Assembly: GCA_902800345.1 (NCBI GenBank) | Contig: CADCDO010000001.1 | Coordinates: forward strand, 1 to 64,000 | From: Fibrobacter succinogenes | Lineage (GTDB): Bacteria > Fibrobacterota > Fibrobacteria > Fibrobacterales > Fibrobacteraceae | DNA length: 64,000 nucleotides | Direction of reading: 5' to 3' | Part shown: one piece after another, positions 57,181 through 64,000 of the stretch | Layout of the letters: every line of letters begins with the position of its first letter | Position numbering within the stretch: position 1 is the stretch's first letter | Program-made: the position numbers and the translations under genes | The notes under the pieces: generated by a model | The model's database searches: none | Told to the model about the DNA's origin: nothing | Seen by the model: the letters and a program-made list of their open reading frames with translations, nothing else

Positions 57181-58017
57181 ATGAGAAAATTCATTTTGAC
57201 ATTCGCGACATGCGTATACATGGTGATTTTGTCTCATGCACAAGAATGCGAGGTTATTCCTTACAAAACACTTGACATGATGTATCCCGCGATGGAAATC
57301 GACTTGTTTAAAGGACGCGGTCTAGACCTGTCAAAGGTGTCGTTGATTAACCCTCCGGTGAAAAATCTCAGTTTGAATAAACATTATAGCGCTTATATTG
57401 CTCCCTCGGATTCGGCAATCATGGTATTCCTTTTCGACAATCAAATATCATTTTTCCAATTATGTTTTTCAAAAACAGAATGCGATAGTTTGATAGGGAC
57501 TCTCTATATAGAGGATCTCATTATTGAAGAGTTCAATCGTTTGCAGCCAGCCGGCGTTTTCCAAGGATCCGCAGCAGAAGCAGATTCGACGATTCACTAT
57601 ATAGTGCAGAAAATAAAAAGCATGTATGGCGGCAGCTTTCCGCCTGATAAAAAATTTCCTTTTTCCAACGCCGTTTACACTTTGATGAGAAATGCTAATG
57701 GAGAGTTCACAGAATACGCAGGTAAAATAAATCCAGTTTCATCACTCTGCATCTATGATAATTACAATGTTTGTAGTCTTATCGATACGGTTCGCCAATG
57801 CGGTGCAGACTTTGCAAAGGGTTCAACAACAGCCCTGAAATCTCCTGTGCAGCGTGTGACTTTATCGGGAACAAAATTTCAAGCGTTCGACATGAATGGC
57901 AATTTCATTCGCAGTGGCACATGGCACGAAAATTCTGCTGATGAATTCCATACCCCGACAATTGTTCGATTTGAAAGTGGTTTTGCCGTTCGGTTGAATC
58001 ACCAAAAACGACATTAA
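57181..58017 (+). CDS. Hypothetical secreted protein with short FPm-1-like tail
   Basis: A 278-residue protein with a signal peptide (MRKFILTFATCVYMVILSHA) and six to eight cysteines. The middle 180 residues match no family I know. The last 45 residues (SGTKFQAFDMNGNFIRSGTW...VRFESGFAVRLN) look like a short form of the C-terminal modules in the nearby enzymes. It starts right after the truncated copy of the papain-like gene, with GAAGGATTT before the ATG, and may once have been its downstream partner. Its DNA is AT-richer than the enzyme genes. Confidence 0.75.
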   Translation: MRKFILTFATCVYMVILSHAQECEVIPYKTLDMMYPAMEIDLFKGRGLDLSKVSLINPPVKNLSLNKHYSAYIAPSDSAIMVFLFDNQISFFQLCFSKTECDSLIGTLYIEDLIIEEFNRLQPAGVFQGSAAEADSTIHYIVQKIKSMYGGSFPPDKKFPFSNAVYTLMRNANGEFTEYAGKINPVSSLCIYDNYNVCSLIDTVRQCGADFAKGSTTALKSPVQRVTLSGTKFQAFDMNGNFIRSGTWHENSADEFHTPTIVRFESGFAVRLNHQKRH

Positions 58018-58047
58018 CTTTTTTTATTCTTAATCATTCTCTAGAAA

Positions 58048-58078
58048 AGAAAAACTCCCCTTCCGGGGAGTTTTTCTT
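58048..58078. terminator. Bidirectional terminator
   Basis: Perfect 10-bp stem AAAACTCCCC/GGGGAGTTTT with a TTCC loop (58051-58074), with A-runs before and T-runs after. It serves the rightward hypothetical gene and the leftward GH43 copy B. Confidence 0.9.
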
Positions 58079-58100
58079 GGATGGAGTGTGTTTATGAAAA

Positions 58101-60341
58101 CTAGCGAGTTGTCTTGACCTTCGCAATTGCTCCACTGCTGCGGTTGCGAATGAGGCTAAGTCCATGCTTCTGAGCCTGAGCGTTTTCGCGCCAGAGTTTC
58201 TTCGCTTCGGTCATGTTGCGAGCCGTAAAGCTTGTCACTTTCTTTCCGGTCAAATCGAACACGTCAAATGTCGCGGTTGCAGTCGCATTCATACGAACAA
58301 ACTGTTTCATTCCCACCTGTTGACCTTCGTCCGGATCCTTGGCGTCCTTGCCCTCTGCAAACTGGATGTAGTCAATGTCCATCCAGTCACCGGTTACGGT
58401 AAAGCGGAGGATATGTTCGCCAGCAGCGAGCTTCACGTTCGCTTTCACCTTGCTGTAATCATCGAAGTTGTCTTCGCCCTCGTTCTTCGGAACCGCAATT
58501 TCTTCGGTGATGTCCTTGTCGTCGATAGACAGCTTGAAGCTCCCGCTCGTACCGCCAGAAGCCACAGCGGCAAACATCGTATAGTCGCCTTCTTTTGCGA
58601 CGTTCACTGTGTATTCCAACCATTCACCAGCCTGGTTGTAACCTACGACGTAGCCAGTCCCTTTCTTGTAAATGTCAACGCCCGTGCCTTCGCGGTAGCT
58701 CTTGCCATCGTTGCTTTCGGCGCCATGGTCCTCGGCATCGCTTTCGTTATATGACGCAATCTCGCTGCCACGACCAGAACCCGGTTCGTCAAAGTTTTCA
58801 GCCTCAATCTTGCCTGGAATAGCCCAAGACTTGCCGCCAAACGGTTTTTGCGGTTCAGCTGGAGTCGTGCCGCTGCCTTCGAAACCCCACGCCTTGATTG
58901 CCATGGTAGAATCCTTGTCGCCCTTGAACACAAGGAACAACTGAGCCACAACACCCTTTAGACCTTCCACTTCGCACTTGTTCTCGACGTATTTGCTCTT
59001 GTCGCCCGTATTCTTGAGAGTACAAGTACCGGCGAGCGTACCCGATGCAGAACCGGTATGGATTTCAATCTTGTTGTTGTCCGCCGTGCTTGCCGCTTCC
59101 ACCGTGAAGCCAGTCGCGGCAGTCCCGAAGTCAACACCGGACACGCGAAGCCAGGATTCCTTGGAAGAAAGCGGAAGCATGACATGTTCGGCCTTCTTGC
59201 CCAAAACAAAGTTGGAACGGCTGCGAATGCCCTTCTGCTTGGAACTGGTCAGCGCCGGATACCAATCATACGGATCGAAGTTTTCAATCTGCTTCGGGCC
59301 TTCGTCGGTCACCTTCACGGTCTGAATCGTACCATCGGCATTGTAGAACATTTCATCCACAGAAACGCTGCGGTGGTAACCTTCGTTCGGATTCGGCCTG
59401 CCATCATCAGCAGGAATCTTTTCAAGGCCATTGTGGCCCTTCGCGATACGGCGATCATGATAAACAACGTAAGAATGTCCCTTGAATTCGGCAATACCGT
59501 GGTGGTTATTGTTGCCGTTGACGCTCCTGCCGTTCATGCTCGGGTCACCGAGAATCGTACCCTTCCAGGTGTAAGGGCCCATGACGTTGTTCGACATGCC
59601 ATAGTCAATCGTCGGGGCACCCTGCTGCCAACCTGTACTGTAAGAGAAATAGTAATTGTTCCCGTGCTTGTGGATGTAAGAAGCTTCAAGCATCTTGCGA
59701 GTCGGCAAGTTGTTCACCTTCACATGAGAACCGTTGCCCACCGGAGCATCCTTGGCATCATTCAGCTTGACGATATCAAAGTTGTCCGTATTCGGGCGAC
59801 TAGTACCTTCGCCACCGCCCCACGTCACGTAGGTCGTGCCGTCGTCGTCAATAAAAATGCCCGGGTCAAAGCACCAAGAAACGCCATCGCATCCGATGAT
59901 GCCACGGCCACCGACAAGTTTGTCCTTGCCCTGGCCCACAGCGTTCGCCCACGGTCCATCGATAGCAGGCGCCTTGATGTAGCCGATACCGCCGCCACCG
60001 CCATCCGGGAACACGATATAGAACGTACCGTTATGCACCGCAATGCCAGAAGCCCAAATGTCGTTAATGCCGTTCACCTTGCGGGCATCGTAAATGATGC
60101 CGAAGTCGGTCCAGTTCTGCATATCCTTGCTGCGGAATGCATAAAGGGCGTAAATCTTGTAGCCGTCAGAATTGGCTGGCGCCGGGTCATCGGAGTCCGT
60201 GATGATGTAGAAGTATTCATCATCGGCTGCGGCACCGGGATCCGCCAAGTAATGATAAGTCGAAATCGGGTTGTCTGCAAGCGCACTTACACCAAAACCA
60301 GCCAGCAGCCCAAACATCGTTAAATTTTTAAGTAGTTTCAT
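58101..60341 (-). CDS. GH43 arabinofuranosidase-like enzyme with two CBM6 and C-terminal module, copy B
   Basis: A 746-residue paralogue of the 50920 gene. GH43 residues D34 (YLADPGA), D159 (WCFDPGI) and E219 (MLEASYI) are conserved. The first CBM6-like module (about 370-495) is almost the same as in copy A. The second CBM6 (about 505-665) is instead like that of GH27 (SYREGTGVDIYKKGTGYVVGYNQAGEWLEYTVNV), which suggests module exchange. The C-terminal module ends in AIAKVKTTR and is a divergent FPm-1. The ATG at 60341 has AAGGAG upstream; a GTG two codons earlier is less likely. Confidence 0.92.
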   Translation of the reverse strand: MKLLKNLTMFGLLAGFGVSALADNPISTYHYLADPGAAADDEYFYIITDSDDPAPANSDGYKIYALYAFRSKDMQNWTDFGIIYDARKVNGINDIWASGIAVHNGTFYIVFPDGGGGGIGYIKAPAIDGPWANAVGQGKDKLVGGRGIIGCDGVSWCFDPGIFIDDDGTTYVTWGGGEGTSRPNTDNFDIVKLNDAKDAPVGNGSHVKVNNLPTRKMLEASYIHKHGNNYYFSYSTGWQQGAPTIDYGMSNNVMGPYTWKGTILGDPSMNGRSVNGNNNHHGIAEFKGHSYVVYHDRRIAKGHNGLEKIPADDGRPNPNEGYHRSVSVDEMFYNADGTIQTVKVTDEGPKQIENFDPYDWYPALTSSKQKGIRSRSNFVLGKKAEHVMLPLSSKESWLRVSGVDFGTAATGFTVEAASTADNNKIEIHTGSASGTLAGTCTLKNTGDKSKYVENKCEVEGLKGVVAQLFLVFKGDKDSTMAIKAWGFEGSGTTPAEPQKPFGGKSWAIPGKIEAENFDEPGSGRGSEIASYNESDAEDHGAESNDGKSYREGTGVDIYKKGTGYVVGYNQAGEWLEYTVNVAKEGDYTMFAAVASGGTSGSFKLSIDDKDITEEIAVPKNEGEDNFDDYSKVKANVKLAAGEHILRFTVTGDWMDIDYIQFAEGKDAKDPDEGQQVGMKQFVRMNATATATFDVFDLTGKKVTSFTARNMTEAKKLWRENAQAQKHGLSLIRNRSSGAIAKVKTTR

Positions 60342-60387
60342 GAACACTCCTTCGGACTAACCAAACATCGCAAGCCCGCTATTTATA

Positions 60388-60451
60388 AATCTATCTCTAG
60401 ACATCAAAAAAACCTACGGTAAACCGTAGGTCTCATGGATAAAATGTCCAC
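60388..60451 (-). promoter_or_regulatory. Regulon promoter of GH43 copy B
   Basis: Palindrome ATGGATA-AAA-TGTCCAC (60435-60451; all 14 match), gap of 41 bp, then TAGATT (60388-60393) on the minus strand. The terminator of the lipoprotein gene lies inside the gap; a further half-site ATGGATA follows at 60453-60459. Confidence 0.8.
60405..60430 (-). terminator. Terminator of the lipoprotein gene, inside the next promoter
   Basis: Perfect 8-bp stem CCTACGGT/ACCGTAGG (60413-60430), followed on the minus strand by TTTTTTT. It lies between the operator and the -10 box of the GH43 copy B promoter. Confidence 0.85.
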
Positions 60452-60462
60452 AATGGATAAAA

Positions 60463-61698
60463 CTAATCTTTTTTCTTAGAATCGCTCTTTTTCAAAGCGC
60501 TTTTCTTTGAAACTGGCGCATACGGGTCAAATATACCGTAACCAAAGACCTCAATATCATCAACCCAGACTTCAGTACCCATGGCACCAAAGATGCTAAT
60601 CTTTGTCACACGTTTCTTGACAGCATCCCAACCGACGTTTCCGCCATTGCTATCCGCAGTATCCAATTCTGACGGGACCACAGTATAGCGAGTCCAAGCC
60701 GTATCCACTTCAAAATGGCGCCACGATTTTATATTGTCCGCACTTGTCACGGAATCGGTATTCACGAGCACGTCAAATGCGAATGAAATCCGAGACTTTA
60801 CAGAACCACGAGCCCAGAACCTGATGGAATCCAGTTCGCTCATATCCACAAAGCCACCGAGTTCTCGACCAATGAGAGCCCAATCCCATTCAGCAGCAGA
60901 GTCCCGTTTACATACAAAATGCGCAACAAGCCCTTTACGACCAAACCCGGCAGAATCAGCATTCACCTTGACTTCACCATTCTTGGACGCCGTAGGTACC
61001 CAAGAGGCGATACCATTCTCGAAGTCATCAAATACAAAGTATTTCTTGACGTATGCGGAGTCGCCAAGATAAAGTTCGCCTTCGCCGGACTGCCCACCGA
61101 CGTTCATCGCAATTCGGCCATATTCCGTGATAGAATCTTTTTCTTCATCATTTACAAAAGCGACAATCTCGACATTACCGTTCGGCAGCGATTCGAATTC
61201 AAAGTAACCGGTAGAATCCATCGGGACCTGGTAGTCCAAGCCCTGCACAGAAACAGTCGCCGAACGGCGGATTAACTGTGGAAGTCCGACATGACCGGAT
61301 ACCTTGCTCGGCTCCGAGACCTCAACCGTAAGAGGAGTCGTCGTATCGGCTTCAACATAAGCAATCTTCTCGAAACCCTTCAAATTCTTGACATCGCTAC
61401 GAGCTTCAATCACATAGGAACCCGACGGAACATCCGTCAGAACAACCCGACCTTTCTCATCCGTCTCAAAACGCAACTGGTAAAGGGAGTCCGACCCAAG
61501 ATCAGAAGCACCGGACAAGTAAGATTCCGGGCGAACAAGAACTTCCATACTTGCAGCAGGCGTGCCATCGGCCAATTGAACAAGTACCGCGATGGAGTTT
61601 TCCGTTTCCATCGACGATCCAGCGGTTTGACCGCTATCGCAGGCGACATAGCAGAAGGCCAATGCCGCCAAACTATATGTCCACGCCTGTTTTATCAT
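60463..61698 (-). CDS. Secreted lipoprotein with carbohydrate-binding-like domain
   Basis: A 411-residue protein with a lipoprotein signal (AFCYVAC, Cys at about residue 19). Residues 30-130 and 130-220 look like two carboxypeptidase-regulatory-type beta domains (DEKGRVVLTDVPSGSYVIEA; STGYFEFESLPNGN). The last 180 residues (FDDFENG...SWVPTA to VDDIEVFG) have the pattern of CBM11/CIA30-like jelly rolls. The C terminus is Lys-rich. Its ATG overlaps the stop of the regulator gene (ATGA), so the two are co-translated. A surface glycan sensor or binding protein that works with the regulator is a possible role, not shown. Confidence 0.85.
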   Translation of the reverse strand: MIKQAWTYSLAALAFCYVACDSGQTAGSSMETENSIAVLVQLADGTPAASMEVLVRPESYLSGASDLGSDSLYQLRFETDEKGRVVLTDVPSGSYVIEARSDVKNLKGFEKIAYVEADTTTPLTVEVSEPSKVSGHVGLPQLIRRSATVSVQGLDYQVPMDSTGYFEFESLPNGNVEIVAFVNDEEKDSITEYGRIAMNVGGQSGEGELYLGDSAYVKKYFVFDDFENGIASWVPTASKNGEVKVNADSAGFGRKGLVAHFVCKRDSAAEWDWALIGRELGGFVDMSELDSIRFWARGSVKSRISFAFDVLVNTDSVTSADNIKSWRHFEVDTAWTRYTVVPSELDTADSNGGNVGWDAVKKRVTKISIFGAMGTEVWVDDIEVFGYGIFDPYAPVSKKSALKKSDSKKKD

Positions 61699-62561
61699 TT
61701 CTTATCTCCTGCACCTTCCCCTATTATTATAGTATTTTCCGTAGTCCCTCCTTTACGGGCCACTGGATAAAATGCCATAGAAAGCTGCATAACACGATCA
61801 GGATTCTTGGCTCCGTCAACTCTTTTCTGGACTAAGCGGCGGAATTCCCTCAACATGTCACCGAGATCCTCGAAGCAGGATTGGTCTACAGAAAGGGTCA
61901 GTGTAGAAATATTGCGTTCGTTGACGGGGATATTCTCGAGCGCGTCGCTCGCCAGACTCAGGACCTGGCGCTGGAAATTGCGCACGGCCTTGGCCTTTTC
62001 GGGTCCCCCGACAGTCAAGTGAGCCTCGGTCAACGCAAGCTTACCCGACGCAAGCTTTTTGACGAGACCGACCTCCTTCAAAGTTTCAATAGCTTCGAGA
62101 GCCTGCTCCTCGGTAATCGGCGGACAGATATCCTTGGCGATACGCTTGACGTTCACCACCCCACCGTTCAATTCCAGGTAGGCGCGTACCGCAGGAATCC
62201 ACCAGTTTTCGAGAAGTTTAAGTTCGGCGGCTTGCAAAGAATGACGCTCCACGTCACGGAGCGAGAGGGCTTTCGCCATCAGTTCTTCGCGCTTGGTCTT
62301 ATCCTTGCTGACAGCAGCAGAATAGAGGAGGTCGAAGTATTCGGCCTCGCGACCAGCCAGCGCAAGGATTTCCTTAGCCGCAGGTAATGCATGAGCAGGC
62401 AGATGCTGCTTTTTTTGCAATACCCGATAGAGATAGCTGGAGTCAAGCCCTAGCTTATCACCCATCATGCGGTAGCTGTAGAAGGGCATCTCGACCTTGC
62501 GCCTGTCGTAGAATTCCTTCAAGAAGTCGCGGTAGTCCGCTATGTCAGAAAAAGTAACCAT
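61695..62561 (-). CDS. TIGR02147-family putative transcription regulator
   Basis: A 288-residue cytoplasmic protein of the TIGR02147/DUF4423 family, expanded in Fibrobacter. The N-terminal 80 residues contain a helix-turn-helix-like region (YSYRMMGDKLGLDSSYLYRVLQKKQHLP). The middle is helical, with a winged-helix-like part near 135-175 (ITEEQALEAIETLKEVGLVKKLASGKLALT), and the last 100 residues are the family's C-terminal domain. No ribosome site is seen. The regulon promoter's -10 box (62569-62574) is only 8 bp upstream of the ATG, so the mRNA is probably leaderless. The gene sits behind the same promoter as the hemicellulases and could be their regulator; that link is inference. Confidence 0.85.
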   Translation of the reverse strand: MVTFSDIADYRDFLKEFYDRRKVEMPFYSYRMMGDKLGLDSSYLYRVLQKKQHLPAHALPAAKEILALAGREAEYFDLLYSAAVSKDKTKREELMAKALSLRDVERHSLQAAELKLLENWWIPAVRAYLELNGGVVNVKRIAKDICPPITEEQALEAIETLKEVGLVKKLASGKLALTEAHLTVGGPEKAKAVRNFQRQVLSLASDALENIPVNERNISTLTLSVDQSCFEDLGDMLREFRRLVQKRVDGAKNPDRVMQLSMAFYPVARKGGTTENTIIIGEGAGDKK

Positions 62562-62568
62562 CAATCAT

Positions 62569-62633
62569 AAAATATTTAAAACATAGCACATTTACCGAAC
62601 CATGTAAACATTTGGTATGGATTTTTTGTCAAT
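62569..62633 (-). promoter_or_regulatory. Regulon promoter of the TIGR02147/lipoprotein operon
   Basis: Palindrome ATGGATT-TTT-TGTCAAT (62617-62633; 13 of 14), 42-bp gap, then TATTTT (62569-62574) on the minus strand, placing transcription start at or next to the ATG. Confidence 0.78.
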
Positions 62634-62650
62634 GGGCGGCGCCGAAGGCG

Positions 62651-62672
62651 CAGTGGTTGGTGGTTAGTTATA
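62651..62672. repeat. Short 7-nt periodic tract
   Basis: Reads CAGTGGTTGGTGGTTAGTTATA, with heptamers like those at 34078-34123. Confidence 0.45.
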
Positions 62673-62707
62673 AATGCGAAAAAAGGTGTTTTTGGGGAAA
62701 ATGGCGA

Positions 62708-62945
62708 AATTTACGTCAATTCAGCCTAGTTTTTGGCGTTTTTACGTAAAAATTTTACGTTGTATAAAACATTTTTGACTTTTTTCCCCATTTCGTCTTC
62801 TTTTTCGTAGAAAAAAGGGCGTTTTATCAAGAAACCGACCCCACGCGGGGTGTGAAAATGTGCTTTTTCAAAGAAAAGTGCTTACTTTGTCACAAAAATT
62901 ACGTCAATAATAAAAGTTTTTCATCGTTTTTTACGTAAAAAATGG
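62708..62945. other. AT-rich noncoding region with paired TTACGT modules
   Basis: Two modules of about 45 bp share TTACGTCAAT, a TTTTT stretch and a palindrome TTTTTACGTAAAAA, in the same order and at nearly equal distance (62711-62755 and 62899-62943). A fifth TTACGT lies at 62755-62760, and a small hairpin ACCCC/GGGGT at 62838-62851. No reading frame of any note crosses it. Function unknown; a binding region for a TTACGTAA-type protein is possible. Confidence 0.5.
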
Positions 62946-63072
62946 CTATTTCACAATTTTTTGTTTTTCATTGCACTAATTAATTTATTTAAAACCAATG
63001 CAGTTTATACAAATACACCTCCCCTCCCACAAAAAAAGTCCGCACACGGCGGACTTGTCTATATAACCAAGA

Positions 63073-63190
63073 CTTCACTGGATTGGGCTAAAGCCCCAAC
63101 TCTTTGGCTCGATTATAAAAATGAGTAAACTCATTTTTGCAACGCTCGCCTTCTGAGTTGTCTTCACGGCTAATGCCGTTCAGGATGACG
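63073..63190 (+). repeat. Interspersed repeat R1, copy 3
   Basis: Same elements as copies 1 and 2: GGGCTAAAGCCC, TTGGCTCG-TTATAA, AAAAATGAGTAAACTCATTTTT, CTCGCCTTCTGAGTTGTCTTC, ending in TCAGGATGAC. Here the last part has ACGGCTAATGCCGT in place of GCTGCGC. Confidence 0.75.
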
Positions 63191-63197
63191 TATTCCA

Positions 63198-63333
63198 ACA
63201 GCCTACTTCCTACTGCGCCGAAGACGCCCCTTTGGACTTTCGTTTCACTCAAGTCCCAACCAATCGGCTCGGCCATGCCCAACTTCGTTGGTCGCGTCTC
63301 TCACCTTTATTGGTTGTCGTCTATCGTCTACAG
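63198..63333. repeat. Two 7-nt periodic tracts downstream of the FKBP gene
   Basis: CAGCCTACTTCCTACTGCG at 63198-63217 (minus-strand heptamers GCAGTAG, GAAGTAG) and GTCGTCTATCGTCTAC at 63316-63331 (minus-strand TAGACGA twice). They match the tracts at 34078 and 38404. Confidence 0.5.
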
Positions 63334-63355
63334 CCCGCACAGCGGGCGTTCTAAC

Positions 63356-64000
63356 TTACTCTTCCCCGAGGTATTCCACAGCGAAGATGAGCGTTGCGCC
63401 GCCAGGAATCGGGCCTGCGCCGCGGCTGCCATAGCCAAGGCCAGGCGGCACCACGAGGATTCTCTTTTCGCCGGGGAGCATGCCCTGCACGCCGAGTTCC
63501 CAGCCACGGATTACGTTGCCTGAACCGAGTTCAAACGCAAACGGCTGACCGCGATCGCGGGAACTGTCGAACTTGTAGCCGTTCACCATCCATCCTGTAT
63601 AATGCACGATGGCACGGTGCCCGGAACGAGCCGGTTCGCCCTCGCCCGCCTTCACGATAGCATAACGCAAACCTTCGGGGCCGTTCTCGTACTTGAGGAG
63701 CGTCGTATCCGGGAAAAAGTCCATTTTCTGCGCGAGTTCCGGGTCCACATCCGTCGAAACCATCTCGACGCGGAACACGAGCGTGGAATTCGGCGGAATC
63801 ATCGAGAACGCCGTAGCGCCATAGCCCATCGCAGGCGAAACGCGCAACCAGCGCACGCCACCTTCGCGCATGCCTTCGAGACCCGTTTCCCAGCCCTTGA
63901 TCATCTTGCCGGCGCCCATAATCGTTTCAAGCGGTTTGCCCAGATCCTTGGAACTGCCGAACTTGCGGCCCGACAAAAGCCAGCCTGTATAATGAACCTT
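63356..64000 (-). CDS. Double FKBP-type peptidyl-prolyl isomerase, partial
   Basis: The frame runs off the window edge, so the start is missing; 214 residues are visible. They contain the end of one FKBP domain (VHYTGWLLSGRKFGSS...GWETGLEGMREGG) and a complete second one (IVHYTGWMVNGYKFDSSRDRG...VIRGWELGVQGMLPGEKR...LGYGSRGAGPIPGGATLIF). Both keep the isomerase signature residues (VHYTG, FDSS/FGSS, GW, YG). Enzymes of this kind assist folding of secreted proteins, but no signal peptide can be seen because the N terminus is outside. It is not linked to the regulon by any sequence visible here. Confidence 0.92.
   Translation of the reverse strand, partial: KVHYTGWLLSGRKFGSSKDLGKPLETIMGAGKMIKGWETGLEGMREGGVRWLRVSPAMGYGATAFSMIPPNSTLVFRVEMVSTDVDPELAQKMDFFPDTTLLKYENGPEGLRYAIVKAGEGEPARSGHRAIVHYTGWMVNGYKFDSSRDRGQPFAFELGSGNVIRGWELGVQGMLPGEKRILVVPPGLGYGSRGAGPIPGGATLIFAVEYLGEE

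Noticed and set aside
63088..63282. Leftward frame of 64 codons covering repeat R1 copy 3
   Set aside because: It follows the repeat rather than a gene; copies 1 and 2 do not keep the same full frame, and no start signal is present.

Overview
The window reads as a chromosomal segment of a rumen-type Fibrobacter, close to F. succinogenes. The evidence is a dense run of secreted hemicellulases with family 6 carbohydrate-binding modules (CBM6), a shared basic C-terminal module of about 70-80 residues (the Fibrobacter paralogous module, FPm-1, pattern Y.VF...G..LG.....L......GVY.VR) at the end of most of them, and a member of the TIGR02147 family, which is strongly expanded in Fibrobacter. No rRNA, tRNA, CRISPR array or insertion sequence was seen.

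Layout. 0-6.8 kb: a glycine-rich repeat surface protein, a sugar-porter MFS transporter and a GH8 enzyme. 7-18.2 kb: a signalling block with two 505-residue REC/HD-GYP proteins of identical size, an HPt protein, two large hybrid histidine kinases facing them, and an acyltransferase. 18.3-41 kb: leftward polysaccharide-degrading genes GH10, GH5, GH95, GH2, GH43, a GH141-like beta-helix enzyme, GH27, a CE1-type esterase and another GH43. Between GH27 and CE1 sits a small rightward unit that looks like a type III toxin-antitoxin system: promoter, pseudoknot RNA, terminator, TenpN-like toxin. 41-46 kb: three tandem rightward esterase paralogues. 46-60.3 kb: CE6 esterase with a possible small membrane peptide, GH30 glucuronoxylanase, and two GH43 paralogues on either side of a large rightward papain-like protein and a recombination scar. 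60.4-62.6 kb: a lipoprotein and a TIGR02147 regulator in one operon. The window ends inside a double FKBP-type prolyl isomerase.

Main result. Fifteen leftward promoters share one rigid architecture: a 17-bp palindrome, ATKGAYA-N3-TRTCMAT, then a gap of 42 bp (41 once, 43 once), then a -10-like TAnnTT box. They precede GH8, GH10, GH5, GH95, GH2, the GH141/GH43 operon, GH27, CE1, GH43, CE6, GH30, both GH43 paralogues, the TIGR02147/lipoprotein operon, and one orphan promoter followed by a short terminated transcript. With the -10 box in its usual place the palindrome is centred near -62, the position of a class I activator. This looks like a single hemicellulose regulon. The TIGR02147 protein, itself behind such a promoter and apparently translated from a leaderless mRNA, is one candidate regulator.

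How the genes fit together. GH10 and GH30 cut the xylan backbone. GH43, GH95, GH2, GH27 and the GH141-like enzyme remove arabinose, fucose, galactose and other side groups. CE1 and CE6 esterases remove acyl groups. CBM6 modules hold the enzymes on xylan, and the sugar porter may import released sugar. Coding frames were read by eye; domain and subfamily assignments rest on recognised motifs, not on searches.
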